A DNA stretch of 9,669 bases, taken from the NCBI GenBank assembly GCA_035307785.1, contig DATGHS010000143.1, positions 1-9,669 of the forward strand, read 5' to 3'. The notes beneath the pieces were generated by a model. It was not told the origin of the DNA. It saw only the letters and a list, made by a program, of their open reading frames with translations, and ran no database searches. How positions within the stretch are numbered: position 1 is the first letter of the stretch; each line of letters opens with the position of its first letter. Origin of the DNA: DATGHS01 sp035307785. GTDB lineage: Bacteria; Planctomycetota; Planctomycetia; Gemmatales; Gemmataceae. A program made the position numbers and the translations under genes. Below, in pieces: positions 1 to 6,250 of the stretch.

Positions 1-71
1 ATTTCGCGACGCTCAGACAATCGTCGGACTAAATTAAAAGTCCGTTGCTCTACCAGCTGAGCTACGCCTCC
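1..71 (-). tRNA. tRNA-Lys(UUU), 5' half, interrupted in the anticodon arm and cut by the window edge
   Basis: Read on the minus strand from base 71, the sequence folds as a tRNA 5' half. The acceptor strand is GGAGGCG, followed by UA and a D arm with stem GCUC/GAGC and loop AGCUGGUA. After A26 come the anticodon 5' strand ACGGA and loop CUUUUAA, giving anticodon UUU (Lys). The expected 3' strand UCCGU should follow directly. Instead there is UUUAG, then UCCGA, then sequence with no variable loop or GUUCGA T-arm before the edge at base 1. CGGACU and AGUCCG can pair as a 6-bp stem around UUUAAUUU. A group I intron, a tRNA remnant or an element insertion could each explain this. The 5' half is clear; whether the gene is functional cannot be judged here. 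Confidence 0.6.
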
Positions 72-76
72 CTCTC

Positions 77-98
77 GTTGCTGTTTTAGGGCAGCAAC
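77..98. other. Small hairpin between tRNA and trxB
   Basis: GTTGCTG (77-83) and CAGCAAC (92-98) form a perfect 7-bp stem around an 8-base loop. It lies downstream of the trxB stop and just upstream of the tRNA 5' end, both on the minus strand. In the minus direction it is followed by GAGAGGG, not a T-run, so it is not a textbook intrinsic terminator. It could be a processing or weak termination site. Its function is unknown. Confidence 0.4.
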
Positions 99-141
99 AG
101 GAGTGGACAAGTGCGGCCAAATTCGCCCGCCAGGCCGCAGC

Positions 142-1203
142 TCAATGATGCCCCCGCTCCGCTAGCCAGCGCTCGGCATCAAGGGCGGCCATGCAGCCGG
201 TGCCGGCGGCGGTGATGGCCTGGCGGTAATAGTCGTCGGCCACGTCTCCTGCGGCAAAGACACCGGCAACGCTGGTGTAGGTTCGGGCCGGCGTGGTCCA
301 TTTGATGTAGCCTTTGTCCGTCAGCGCCAATTGGCCGTCCAGAAAGTCGGTATTCGGCGTGTGGCCGATGGCCAGAAAAACACCGGCGCTTTCGACCACT
401 TCCTTGGACCCGGTCTGCACATTTTCCAGCCGGGCGCCGGTTACGCCCTTGGCCTCATCTCCAATCACCTCAAGCAGCTTGGAATTCCATTTCATCTGGA
501 TGCGCGGGTTGTTCAAAGCCCGTTCGGCCATGATCTTGCTGGCCCGCAGCGTGTCGCGGCGATGCACCATGTATACAGGATTGGCAAACTTGGTCAGATA
601 GGTCGCTTCCTCGACGGCCGAGTCGCCGCCGCCTACGACTACGAGCGGCTTGTTGCGGAACCGAGGCAAGGCGCCATCGCAAACCGCGCAAGCGGAAACG
701 CCATTGTTGAAGAACTTCTTCTCCGATGGCAGGCCCAAGTAATTTGCCCGCGCGCCGGTGGCCACGATCACAGTGAGCGCTTCCACAAAATGACCGGCGA
801 GCGTGGAAAGCTCGAACGGATGTTTCTGGAAATTGGCTTTGACAATGTCGTCGGTCTCCACGCGCGTGCCGAAGTTGAGCGCCTGCTGCCGCATGAGTTC
901 CATCAATTCCGGGCCGTTGATGCCGTGGCTCGGTTGCGCCTTCTCGGCCTGCACCCAGTACGGAATGCGGTCGCCCTTTAAGGCACTGGCCAAATACTCG
1001 CGCGTTTTCCCAACGGGGGTGCCCGGGTAGTTCTCCACTTCTGTGGTCAGATTTAGCTGTCCCAGCGGCAGCGTTTGCTGCTGGGCATTCTTCTCGGTAA
1101 TCGCGCCTTCAAAAAGGAGTGGCTGCAGATTGGCTCGGGCTGCATAAATCGCCGCCGTCCACCCGGCGGGGCCGGAGCCGATGATTACGACTTTCTCTGG
1201 CAT
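142..1203 (-). CDS. trxB: Thioredoxin reductase (NADPH)
   Basis: This cytoplasmic FAD enzyme passes electrons from NADPH to thioredoxin. The predicted protein has 353 residues. The FAD-binding GSGPAG motif is at residues 9-14 and the redox-active CAVC at 172-175, followed by DGALP. The NADPH-binding GGGDSA is at 191-196, with HRRDTLRAS after it. The C-terminal FAD motif GVFAAGDV is near 314-321, and a typical [12 protein letters not shown] helix ends the protein. I chose the start at 1203 because AAAGGA lies about 9 bases upstream and [11 protein letters not shown] matches the family N terminus. The frame stays open to an ATG at 1281, but that extension is encoded by an intergenic repeat. Compared with E. 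coli TrxB (about 320 residues) there are two extra segments, near residues 35-48 and 65-93. The gene lies downstream of fadJ on the same strand with a 131-base gap, so it may have its own promoter. Confidence 0.95.
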   Translation of the reverse strand: MPEKVVIIGSGPAGWTAAIYAARANLQPLLFEGAITEKNAQQQTLPLGQLNLTTEVENYPGTPVGKTREYLASALKGDRIPYWVQAEKAQPSHGINGPELMELMRQQALNFGTRVETDDIVKANFQKHPFELSTLAGHFVEALTVIVATGARANYLGLPSEKKFFNNGVSACAVCDGALPRFRNKPLVVVGGGDSAVEEATYLTKFANPVYMVHRRDTLRASKIMAERALNNPRIQMKWNSKLLEVIGDEAKGVTGARLENVQTGSKEVVESAGVFLAIGHTPNTDFLDGQLALTDKGYIKWTTPARTYTSVAGVFAAGDVADDYYRQAITAAGTGCMAALDAERWLAERGHH

Positions 1204-1232
1204 TGATCTTGGTCCTTTCTTGCTACCAAGAA

Positions 1233-1317
1233 AACCACTGATTTCACGGATAACACGGATAAGAAGCCGTTTGAGCGTCATGATGATCTATCGGTGCCAC
1301 CCGTGAAATCAGTGGTT
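1233..1317. repeat. Perfect 17-base inverted repeat between fadJ and trxB
   Basis: The arms 1233-1249 (AACCACTGATTTCACGG) and 1301-1317 are exact reverse complements separated by 51 bases. Just inside the left arm is a short tandem, ACGGATAAC then ACGGATAAG. In the minus direction, downstream of the fadJ stop, the second arm is followed by TTTTCTT, so the structure could end fadJ transcription. The motif resembles an intergenic repeat that I believe is common in planctomycete genomes, but this is recall and was not checked by search. The left arm and spacer also create the false N-terminal extension of the trxB reading frame. Confidence 0.75.
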
Positions 1318-1334
1318 GGAATCTTTGTTGCCGT

Positions 1335-3473
1335 TTATCCAAATACCCGCTTTCCGCTCGCTGCGAGTTTCTTGATCGTCTCGGTCGGCTTGAACGCGCC
1401 GCCGAGCTTCTCGTATTTGCCAAGCATTTCCAGTACTTTCTTGGCCCCGATCGAATCGCCCCAGCGCAGAATGCCGCCGCGGTAAGCCGGGAAGCCAATG
1501 CCAAGGATCAGGCCCATGTCGACGTCCGTTGGATCGCGGACGAGGCCTTCCTCTAGCACGCGCGTGGCCTCGGTCAGCATCGGCAGGAACAGCCGCTCGG
1601 TGATTTCCTCTTGCGAGATGCTCCGCGTCTCTTTGCGATGCTTGGCGAGAATCGGCGCCAATGCCGGTTCGTCTTCGCCCTTGAGTCCCTTGGCATAGCG
1701 ATAGAATCCCGCCCCGGATTTTTGGCCGAGCCGGCCGGATTGGACCAGATCGACGAGCAGTCTCGACTCGTGAACGCGGTCGGGGAAAGCCATGTGCATC
1801 ACCATGCCGGCGTAAACGGAAGTATCGAGCCCTACCACGTCGTACAACGTGATCGGGCCCATCGGCATGCCGAAGGTAAGCGCGGCTTTATCCAATTCGC
1901 GCGGTTCGGCGCCTTCGAGCAGCAGCTGTAGCGCCTCGTCGAGATAGGGAAAGAGGATGCGGTTGACCAGGAAGCCAGGGCCGTCTTTCACGACAATCGG
2001 CGTTTTGCCGATGTGCTTGGCCAACGCCACCAGCGTGGCGACGGTTTGATCGCTCGATTTTTCGCCTCGAATGATTTCGACCAGCGGCATGCGCTCGACC
2101 GGGTTGAAGAAATGCATGCCGCAGAAGCGCTCCGGCTTGGCGAGCGACTTCGCCATTCTTGTGATCGAAATTGTCGATGTATTGGAGGCGAGAATGGCAT
2201 CCGGCTTCACCAGCGGTTCGAGTTCCTTATAGAGCGATGTCTTGGCTTTCTCGTTTTCGACGACAGCTTCAATGACGACGTCGCAATCGGCCACGTCGCC
2301 TAGCTTTTCGCCTGCCTTGACGCGCGCCATGGCGGCCGTCACATCTTCGGGCTTCATGCGGCCTCTCTCGGCGAGCTTTTGGAAGCCGGCCGCGATGCCG
2401 CCGACGCCCTTTTGTAGCGCCTGCGCGTTGTTATCGAGCAATGCAACTGCGATACCCTTGCGGGCATTGGCTGCGGCGATGCCGGCGCCCATGATGCCGG
2501 CCCCAAGGATACCCACTCGCTGCACCGGTTTCGGCTGAATCGAAGCATCAGCCACGCCGGTGTCCTTTTGCAGCCTTTGGTTCATGAAGAAGACCGCGAT
2601 CAGATTCTTCGAGATCGGGCTGCCAGCGAGCGGCACCACGAGATCGGTCTCGATCTTCAGACCCTCGTCCAGCGTGCGGTTGACGCCCTTCTCGATGGCT
2701 TCGAGCGCCTTGAGCGGGGCCGGCAGTTGGCCCTTCGTCTTGTCCATGATCATGGCCTTGGCCACGCCGAACATGAACTGGCCTTGTTCCTCGCTCAAAC
2801 CTACGGGTTGCTTTTTCTTCTCGCGGATTTCTTTCCATTCGCCAGTGGCATTCAAATCATCGATCAGCCTAACGCCCTCGGCAAACAGCTTGTCGCTCGG
2901 CACCACGTCATAAACCAGACCAATTTCCTGCGCGCGCTTTGCCTTCACCGCTTCACCGGGCAAGATGATTTCCATTGCCAGCGAGGGACCAATGAGGCGC
3001 GGCAGACGCTGCGTGCCGCCCCAGCCGGGAATAAGGCCGACCTTCACTTCCGGCAGGCCGATTTCTGTTTTCGGATTTGTTCCCGCAAGCCGCTGGTCGA
3101 ACCCAAGGGCGACTTCGGTGCCGCCGCCCATGCACGGGCCGTCGATCAACGCCACTGTAGGAAAAGGCAAGGCTTCAATACTGGCGATCATCGCCAGGCC
3201 GCGCAGAATGAGCTTGCGGGAAACATCTTGGTGCTCCGGATCCGCGGCGCCAAGTTCTTTGAGGTCGGCCCCGGCGATGAACATACCGGGCTTGCCGCTC
3301 TGGAGAATCAGTCCTTGCAAATCGGTTCGTTTTGCCAATTGCGCCATGATGGCTTCAAACTCGCCAAGTACCGCCTGGCCCAGCGTGTTGGCCTTCGAGC
3401 CTGGCATATCGAACGTGATGACGGCAATTCGTTTGTCGTGAATGTCGAGCTTCAACGCGGATGCGGGTGTCAT
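1335..3473 (-). CDS. fadJ: FadJ-like enoyl-CoA hydratase/3-hydroxyacyl-CoA dehydrogenase
   Basis: This bifunctional fatty-acid beta-oxidation enzyme hydrates 2-enoyl-CoA and then oxidises the 3-hydroxyacyl-CoA with NAD+. It has 712 residues, the usual FadJ length (about 714). The N-terminal crotonase domain (about 1-190) has the oxyanion-hole segment FIAGADLKEL and the two catalytic glutamates, E120 in GGGTE and E142 in GLPEVKVG. The dehydrogenase domain starts near 318 with the NAD motif GAGIMG (324-329). It continues with NTSTIS (S433), the catalytic H454 in GMHFFNPV, its partner E466 and N504 in FLVNR. A second C-terminal dehydrogenase domain spans about 500-712. The start at 3473 has GAGGTGA about 8 bases upstream. 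FIAGAD and GGTQRLPRLIG favour FadJ over FadB. The partner thiolase gene is not adjacent. The hydratase and dehydrogenase assignment is firm; the symbol is by family resemblance. Confidence 0.93.
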   Translation of the reverse strand: MTPASALKLDIHDKRIAVITFDMPGSKANTLGQAVLGEFEAIMAQLAKRTDLQGLILQSGKPGMFIAGADLKELGAADPEHQDVSRKLILRGLAMIASIEALPFPTVALIDGPCMGGGTEVALGFDQRLAGTNPKTEIGLPEVKVGLIPGWGGTQRLPRLIGPSLAMEIILPGEAVKAKRAQEIGLVYDVVPSDKLFAEGVRLIDDLNATGEWKEIREKKKQPVGLSEEQGQFMFGVAKAMIMDKTKGQLPAPLKALEAIEKGVNRTLDEGLKIETDLVVPLAGSPISKNLIAVFFMNQRLQKDTGVADASIQPKPVQRVGILGAGIMGAGIAAANARKGIAVALLDNNAQALQKGVGGIAAGFQKLAERGRMKPEDVTAAMARVKAGEKLGDVADCDVVIEAVVENEKAKTSLYKELEPLVKPDAILASNTSTISITRMAKSLAKPERFCGMHFFNPVERMPLVEIIRGEKSSDQTVATLVALAKHIGKTPIVVKDGPGFLVNRILFPYLDEALQLLLEGAEPRELDKAALTFGMPMGPITLYDVVGLDTSVYAGMVMHMAFPDRVHESRLLVDLVQSGRLGQKSGAGFYRYAKGLKGEDEPALAPILAKHRKETRSISQEEITERLFLPMLTEATRVLEEGLVRDPTDVDMGLILGIGFPAYRGGILRWGDSIGAKKVLEMLGKYEKLGGAFKPTETIKKLAASGKRVFG

Positions 3474-3540
3474 GGTGGTTCACCTCGGTGAAGGAATTCG
3501 CGACACTACCGAAAGGCTACGGAACTTCGGTTTATTGACC

Positions 3541-3546
3541 ATTATA
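3541..3546 (-). promoter_or_regulatory. Candidate -10 box for fadJ
   Basis: The minus strand reads a perfect TATAAT here, about 68 bases upstream of the fadJ start codon, which would give a 5' leader of roughly 60 bases. No good TTGACA-like box lies 16-18 bases further upstream; that position falls in GC-rich sequence at the edge of the heptamer repeat. It is the only consensus hexamer I see in this gap, but a lone -10 can occur by chance. Confidence 0.35.
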
Positions 3547-3549
3547 AGC

Positions 3550-3663
3550 CAGAGGTCAGAAGTCCGGGGCCAGAGGCCAGAGGCCAGAGGCCAGAGGACA
3601 GAGGACAGAATGATGCTGTGCACCTTTAAGTTCTGACCTCTGACTTCTGACTTCTGACCTCTG
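3550..3663. repeat. Heptamer repeat array with inverted ends
   Basis: The left part carries six imperfect 7-base units at 3570-3610: four CCAGAGG, one ACAGAGG and a final ACAGAA. The right part (3632-3663) carries tandem TCTGACC/TCTGACT units. The outer ends, 3550-3563 (CAGAGGTCAGAAGT) and 3650-3663, are exact 14-base reverse complements, so the whole element can fold back on itself with about 86 bases between the ends. It sits in the gap between the divergent fadJ and dgt-like genes (3474-3747). I see no coding potential in that gap. The short frames crossing it merely translate the repeats. Confidence 0.85.
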
Positions 3664-3747
3664 TTCACATCTTGCTCCAACTACCCCAACCAGCTTCATA
3701 GAATGACATCGGCTGCCCGGTCGCGGCCAAGTGGACACCCCCAGGTC

Positions 3748-4908
3748 ATGAGCGAGCCATCTCCATTCGATCCGCCGGATTGGCTGGACCGCGAGGATGC
3801 GGTGCTGGCCCCGTATGCGATGCGTACCCGCCTCAGTCGCGGCCGGCGCTATCCAGAGCCCAGTCACCCCTACCGGACATTATTTCAGCGCGACCGCGAG
3901 CGGCTTGTGCATTGCACGGCCTTCCGCAGACTCATGCACAAAACGCAGGTGATCGTCGCACAAACGAACGACCACCACCGCACCCGGCTTACCCATACAT
4001 TGGAAGTGGCGCAAATCAGTCGAACCATCGCGCGCCGGCTGGCGCTCAATGAGGATCTGACCGAAGCCATCGCGCTTTCACACGACCTCGGCCACCCGCC
4101 GTTCGGCCATGCCGGTGAAGACACCCTGAATGAACTGCTCCGTGACCTTGGCGGTTTCGATCATAACTTACACGCCCTGCGCACCGTGGATGTGCTGGAA
4201 GAGCGCTATGCCGATTTTCCCGGTCTAAATCTTTCCTGGGAAGTGCGCGAAGCGTTCGTGCATCACGCCAAAAACCGCAACGCAGCGGAGGTGCAACCGT
4301 ACTTGGAAGCCGGGCAGCCATTGCTGGAAGCTCAGGTCGTGGATGCGGCTGATAGCCTGACCTACGATACTCATGATGTGGACGATGCCGTGGGCTTGGG
4401 CCTGATTTCGCTGGAAAAGCTGGATGGGGTAGAGTTCTGGCGGCAGGCCGCACAAAACGTGGTTAGGCCCGGCGCGTCGCCGGAGCTAATTCGCCATTCG
4501 GTGGTTCGCTACCTCATCGACTGGCAGGTCCGCGACCTCTTGCAGCACACGCTGGATTGGCTGAAAAAAGAGCGAATTTGCTCGGTCAACGATGTCCGAC
4601 AGGCACCCGGATTAATAATCGGCTGCAGCCCGGAAATCGCGCCGCTCAAGGCGGAACTCGAGTATTTCCTGCACAAGCACGTCTACGAGCATTACCGGGT
4701 GCTCCGGATGAAGCAAAAAGGGCGGCGTATTCTGCAAGCCCTCTACCGCGAGTTCATTCGGCAGCCGGAATTGCTGCCCACCCGGTTCGCCCGCCGCCGG
4801 CACGATGATCCCGTCGAGCGCGTGGTTGGCGACTATCTGGCCGGCATGACCGATCGGTACGCGCAGCAGGAATACTTGCGTCTGTTCCATCCCACGGTAG
4901 ACGTGTAA
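3748..4908 (+). CDS. dgt: dGTPase-like HD-domain triphosphohydrolase
   Basis: This is a deoxyguanosinetriphosphate triphosphohydrolase-like protein of the HD superfamily. Known members cleave dNTPs to nucleoside and triphosphate and help control dNTP pools; the substrate here is not proven. From the chosen start the protein has 386 residues, in the normal range. The family N-terminal block HPYRTLFQRDRERLVH is followed by FRRLMHKTQV. The metal site is H83 in THTLEVAQ, H112-D113 in SHDLGHPPFGHAGE and D202 in DAADSLTYDTHDVDD. The start is uncertain: an in-frame ATG at 3703 would add 15 residues, and neither start has a good ribosome binding site. I prefer 3748 because family members begin a short way before the LAPYAMR segment. 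A TAGAAT hexamer at 3699-3704 could be a -10 box, which would favour 3748. The gene is divergent from fadJ and followed by a strong terminator. Confidence 0.88.
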   Translation: MSEPSPFDPPDWLDREDAVLAPYAMRTRLSRGRRYPEPSHPYRTLFQRDRERLVHCTAFRRLMHKTQVIVAQTNDHHRTRLTHTLEVAQISRTIARRLALNEDLTEAIALSHDLGHPPFGHAGEDTLNELLRDLGGFDHNLHALRTVDVLEERYADFPGLNLSWEVREAFVHHAKNRNAAEVQPYLEAGQPLLEAQVVDAADSLTYDTHDVDDAVGLGLISLEKLDGVEFWRQAAQNVVRPGASPELIRHSVVRYLIDWQVRDLLQHTLDWLKKERICSVNDVRQAPGLIIGCSPEIAPLKAELEYFLHKHVYEHYRVLRMKQKGRRILQALYREFIRQPELLPTRFARRRHDDPVERVVGDYLAGMTDRYAQQEYLRLFHPTVDV

Positions 4909-4930
4909 GATATACCTTTCGCTTAGAGGC

Positions 4931-4944
4931 AGGCTGGAAAGCCT
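4931..4944 (+). other. Small GGAA-loop hairpin downstream of dgt
   Basis: AGGCT and AGCCT form a 5-bp stem around the tetraloop GGAA, 22 bases after the dgt stop. It precedes the stronger terminator at 4965-4993 and may add to 3' end formation or stability. The stem is short, so chance is possible. Confidence 0.3.
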
Positions 4945-4964
4945 CCCCAGATACCTGAGGAAGT

Positions 4965-4993
4965 GGGGCAGGCGCTCCCGCCTGCCTTTATTT
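4965..4993 (+). terminator. Intrinsic terminator after dgt
   Basis: GGCAGGCG (4967-4974) pairs perfectly with CGCCTGCC (4979-4986) around the tetraloop CTCC, and TTTATTT follows directly. The position, 57 bases after the dgt stop codon, fits termination of that gene and separates it from the PIN/TRAM gene. The remaining bases to 5065 show nothing except the AGGAG ribosome binding site for the next gene. Confidence 0.75.
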
Positions 4994-5065
4994 CATACTG
5001 CGATTATTACTGCCGGAACGGCCACAACCGCCGTCCCGGCTGAATCATCCCAGGAGTTTCTCTCC

Positions 5066-6169
5066 ATGATCATGTGGATTTTGCGGGGCTGCTTCGGCGC
5101 TCTGATTATCGGAATGTCCATCTACGCCGGCGTTTACTATGCCGGCCAATCTGGCCAAACATGGGTGGGCGTTCTGGCCGTGGCTGTCGTGCTCTTGATC
5201 GGTGTAGGCGTTGTCGTGACCGACGTGCTGGTGCGACGGAAGGAAATCACCACGCTGTCGGCGATCTACTTCGGGCTGCTGCTTGGGCTATTGCTCGGCG
5301 CGCTGCTTTCCTATGCCCTGGCGCCATTTCTGCCCGACGACATTGCCGCCGATAAGAGCCATCAACTGGTCATCGCGGTGCGAATTCTAATAACGGTCAT
5401 TCTTTGCTACGTGGTGACCTCCACGCTGCTCCAAACCAAGGACGAATTCCGCTTCATTATCCCGTACGTCGAGTTCTCGAAACAGATCAAGGGTAATCGG
5501 CCGCTGGCGCTCGATACCAGCGTTATTATCGATGGCCGCATTGCGGACATTTGCGACACGCGCATTATTGACAGCAAGCTCATCGTGCCCCGCTTCGTGC
5601 TGCAGGAATTGCAGGGTATTGCCGATAGTTCCGACAAGCTCAAGCGCAATCGCGGCCGGCGCGGCCTCGACGTGCTCAAGCGGATGCAGAGCAACGACAA
5701 GATCGAGTTGCAGATTCACGAGGCGAACCTGAGCGAACTGCGCGATGTGAACCGCGTGGACGAACGACTCGTGGTTTTTGCCAAGGTTCTGGGCGCGCGG
5801 GTGGTGACCAACGATTTCAACCTCAACAAGATCGCCCAGTTGCAGGGCGTGGATGTTATTAATCTCAACGAAGTGGCGAACGCGCTGAAAACCGTGGCGT
5901 TGCCCGGTGAAAGCCTGCCGGTAAAACTCGTAAAGCCCGGCGACCAGATTGGCCAGGGCGTTGGCTATCTGGAAGACGGCACCATGGTGGTGGTGGAAGG
6001 CGGCCGGCAGAATTTAGGGCAGGAAGTGATGATCGTGGTAACCAGCGTGCTGCAAACACCGGCCGGGCGCATGATTTTCGGCCGGATCGACACTGGCCGG
6101 GGCAGCAGTGGCAGTTCGGCGGAGTTGCCGAAATACGTCGGGCCCACCACGGCGACGCCGGGAAGCTAG
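5066..6169 (+). CDS. Membrane-anchored PIN/TRAM-domain protein (YacL-like)
   Basis: The protein has 367 residues. Four hydrophobic segments (about 4-27, 33-53, 63-88 and 101-122) anchor it in the inner membrane. A cytoplasmic PIN domain follows at about 145-265, with acidic metal-binding candidates D150 (LALDTS), D156, E181 (LQELQG), D232 (VDERL) and D250 (TNDFN). This set matches an intact PIN nuclease site. A TRAM-like nucleic-acid-binding domain spans about 282-343, and the tail is low in complexity. The architecture is that of Bacillus YacL and actinobacterial PIN/TRAM proteins, whose role is not settled; RNA cleavage is plausible but unproven. AGGAG lies 9 bases before the ATG at 5066; a second ATG two codons on (5072) is less well spaced. 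In Firmicutes yacL lies beside ispD; here ispD is one gene away on the other strand. Confidence 0.9.
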   Translation: MIMWILRGCFGALIIGMSIYAGVYYAGQSGQTWVGVLAVAVVLLIGVGVVVTDVLVRRKEITTLSAIYFGLLLGLLLGALLSYALAPFLPDDIAADKSHQLVIAVRILITVILCYVVTSTLLQTKDEFRFIIPYVEFSKQIKGNRPLALDTSVIIDGRIADICDTRIIDSKLIVPRFVLQELQGIADSSDKLKRNRGRRGLDVLKRMQSNDKIELQIHEANLSELRDVNRVDERLVVFAKVLGARVVTNDFNLNKIAQLQGVDVINLNEVANALKTVALPGESLPVKLVKPGDQIGQGVGYLEDGTMVVVEGGRQNLGQEVMIVVTSVLQTPAGRMIFGRIDTGRGSSGSSAELPKYVGPTTATPGS

Positions 6170-6173
6170 TGAT

Positions 6174-6216
6174 GTTCGTAGCGACCCGATCGATCGGATC
6201 CACGAACCTCGGTCGC
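6174..6216. repeat. Nested inverted repeat after the PIN/TRAM gene
   Basis: GTTCGT (6174-6179) pairs with ACGAAC (6202-6207). Inside them lies the perfect 12-base palindrome CCGATCGATCGG (6186-6197). GCGACC (6181-6186) can alternatively pair with GGTCGC (6211-6216). The element starts 5 bases after the PIN/TRAM stop and has no T-run, so it is not a standard terminator. It lies in the 81-base gap before the CDF gene and could act on mRNA processing or as a protein site. The role is unknown. Confidence 0.5.
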
Positions 6217-6250
6217 ATGAGTGTAGCCACTACGTACTCCCATCGCGTAA

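Noticed and set aside
77..98. Intrinsic terminator of trxB
   Set aside because: The 7-bp stem has no following T-run on the minus strand, so it is listed only as a hairpin.
331..981. Plus-strand open frame of 216 codons across trxB
   Set aside because: It lies wholly antisense to an intact trxB with all active-site motifs. Its translation has no recognisable domain, and long shadow frames are common in GC-rich DNA.
1204..1281. N-terminal extension of TrxB from the ATG at 1281
   Set aside because: The extra 26 residues are encoded by the inverted-repeat region, and the ATG at 1203 has a better ribosome binding site and matches the family N terminus.
2568..3491. Plus-strand open frame of 307 codons across fadJ
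   Set aside because: It is antisense to the catalytic crotonase region of fadJ, its translation is rich in Arg, His and Gln with no motif, and it shows no ribosome binding site.
3550..3663. CRISPR array
   Set aside because: The units are 7 bases long and contiguous without spacers, and no cas gene is nearby.
3556..3867. Minus-strand frame of 103 codons over the heptamer repeats
   Set aside because: Its C-terminal part is simply the translated heptamer repeat, and the rest is antisense to the start of dgt.
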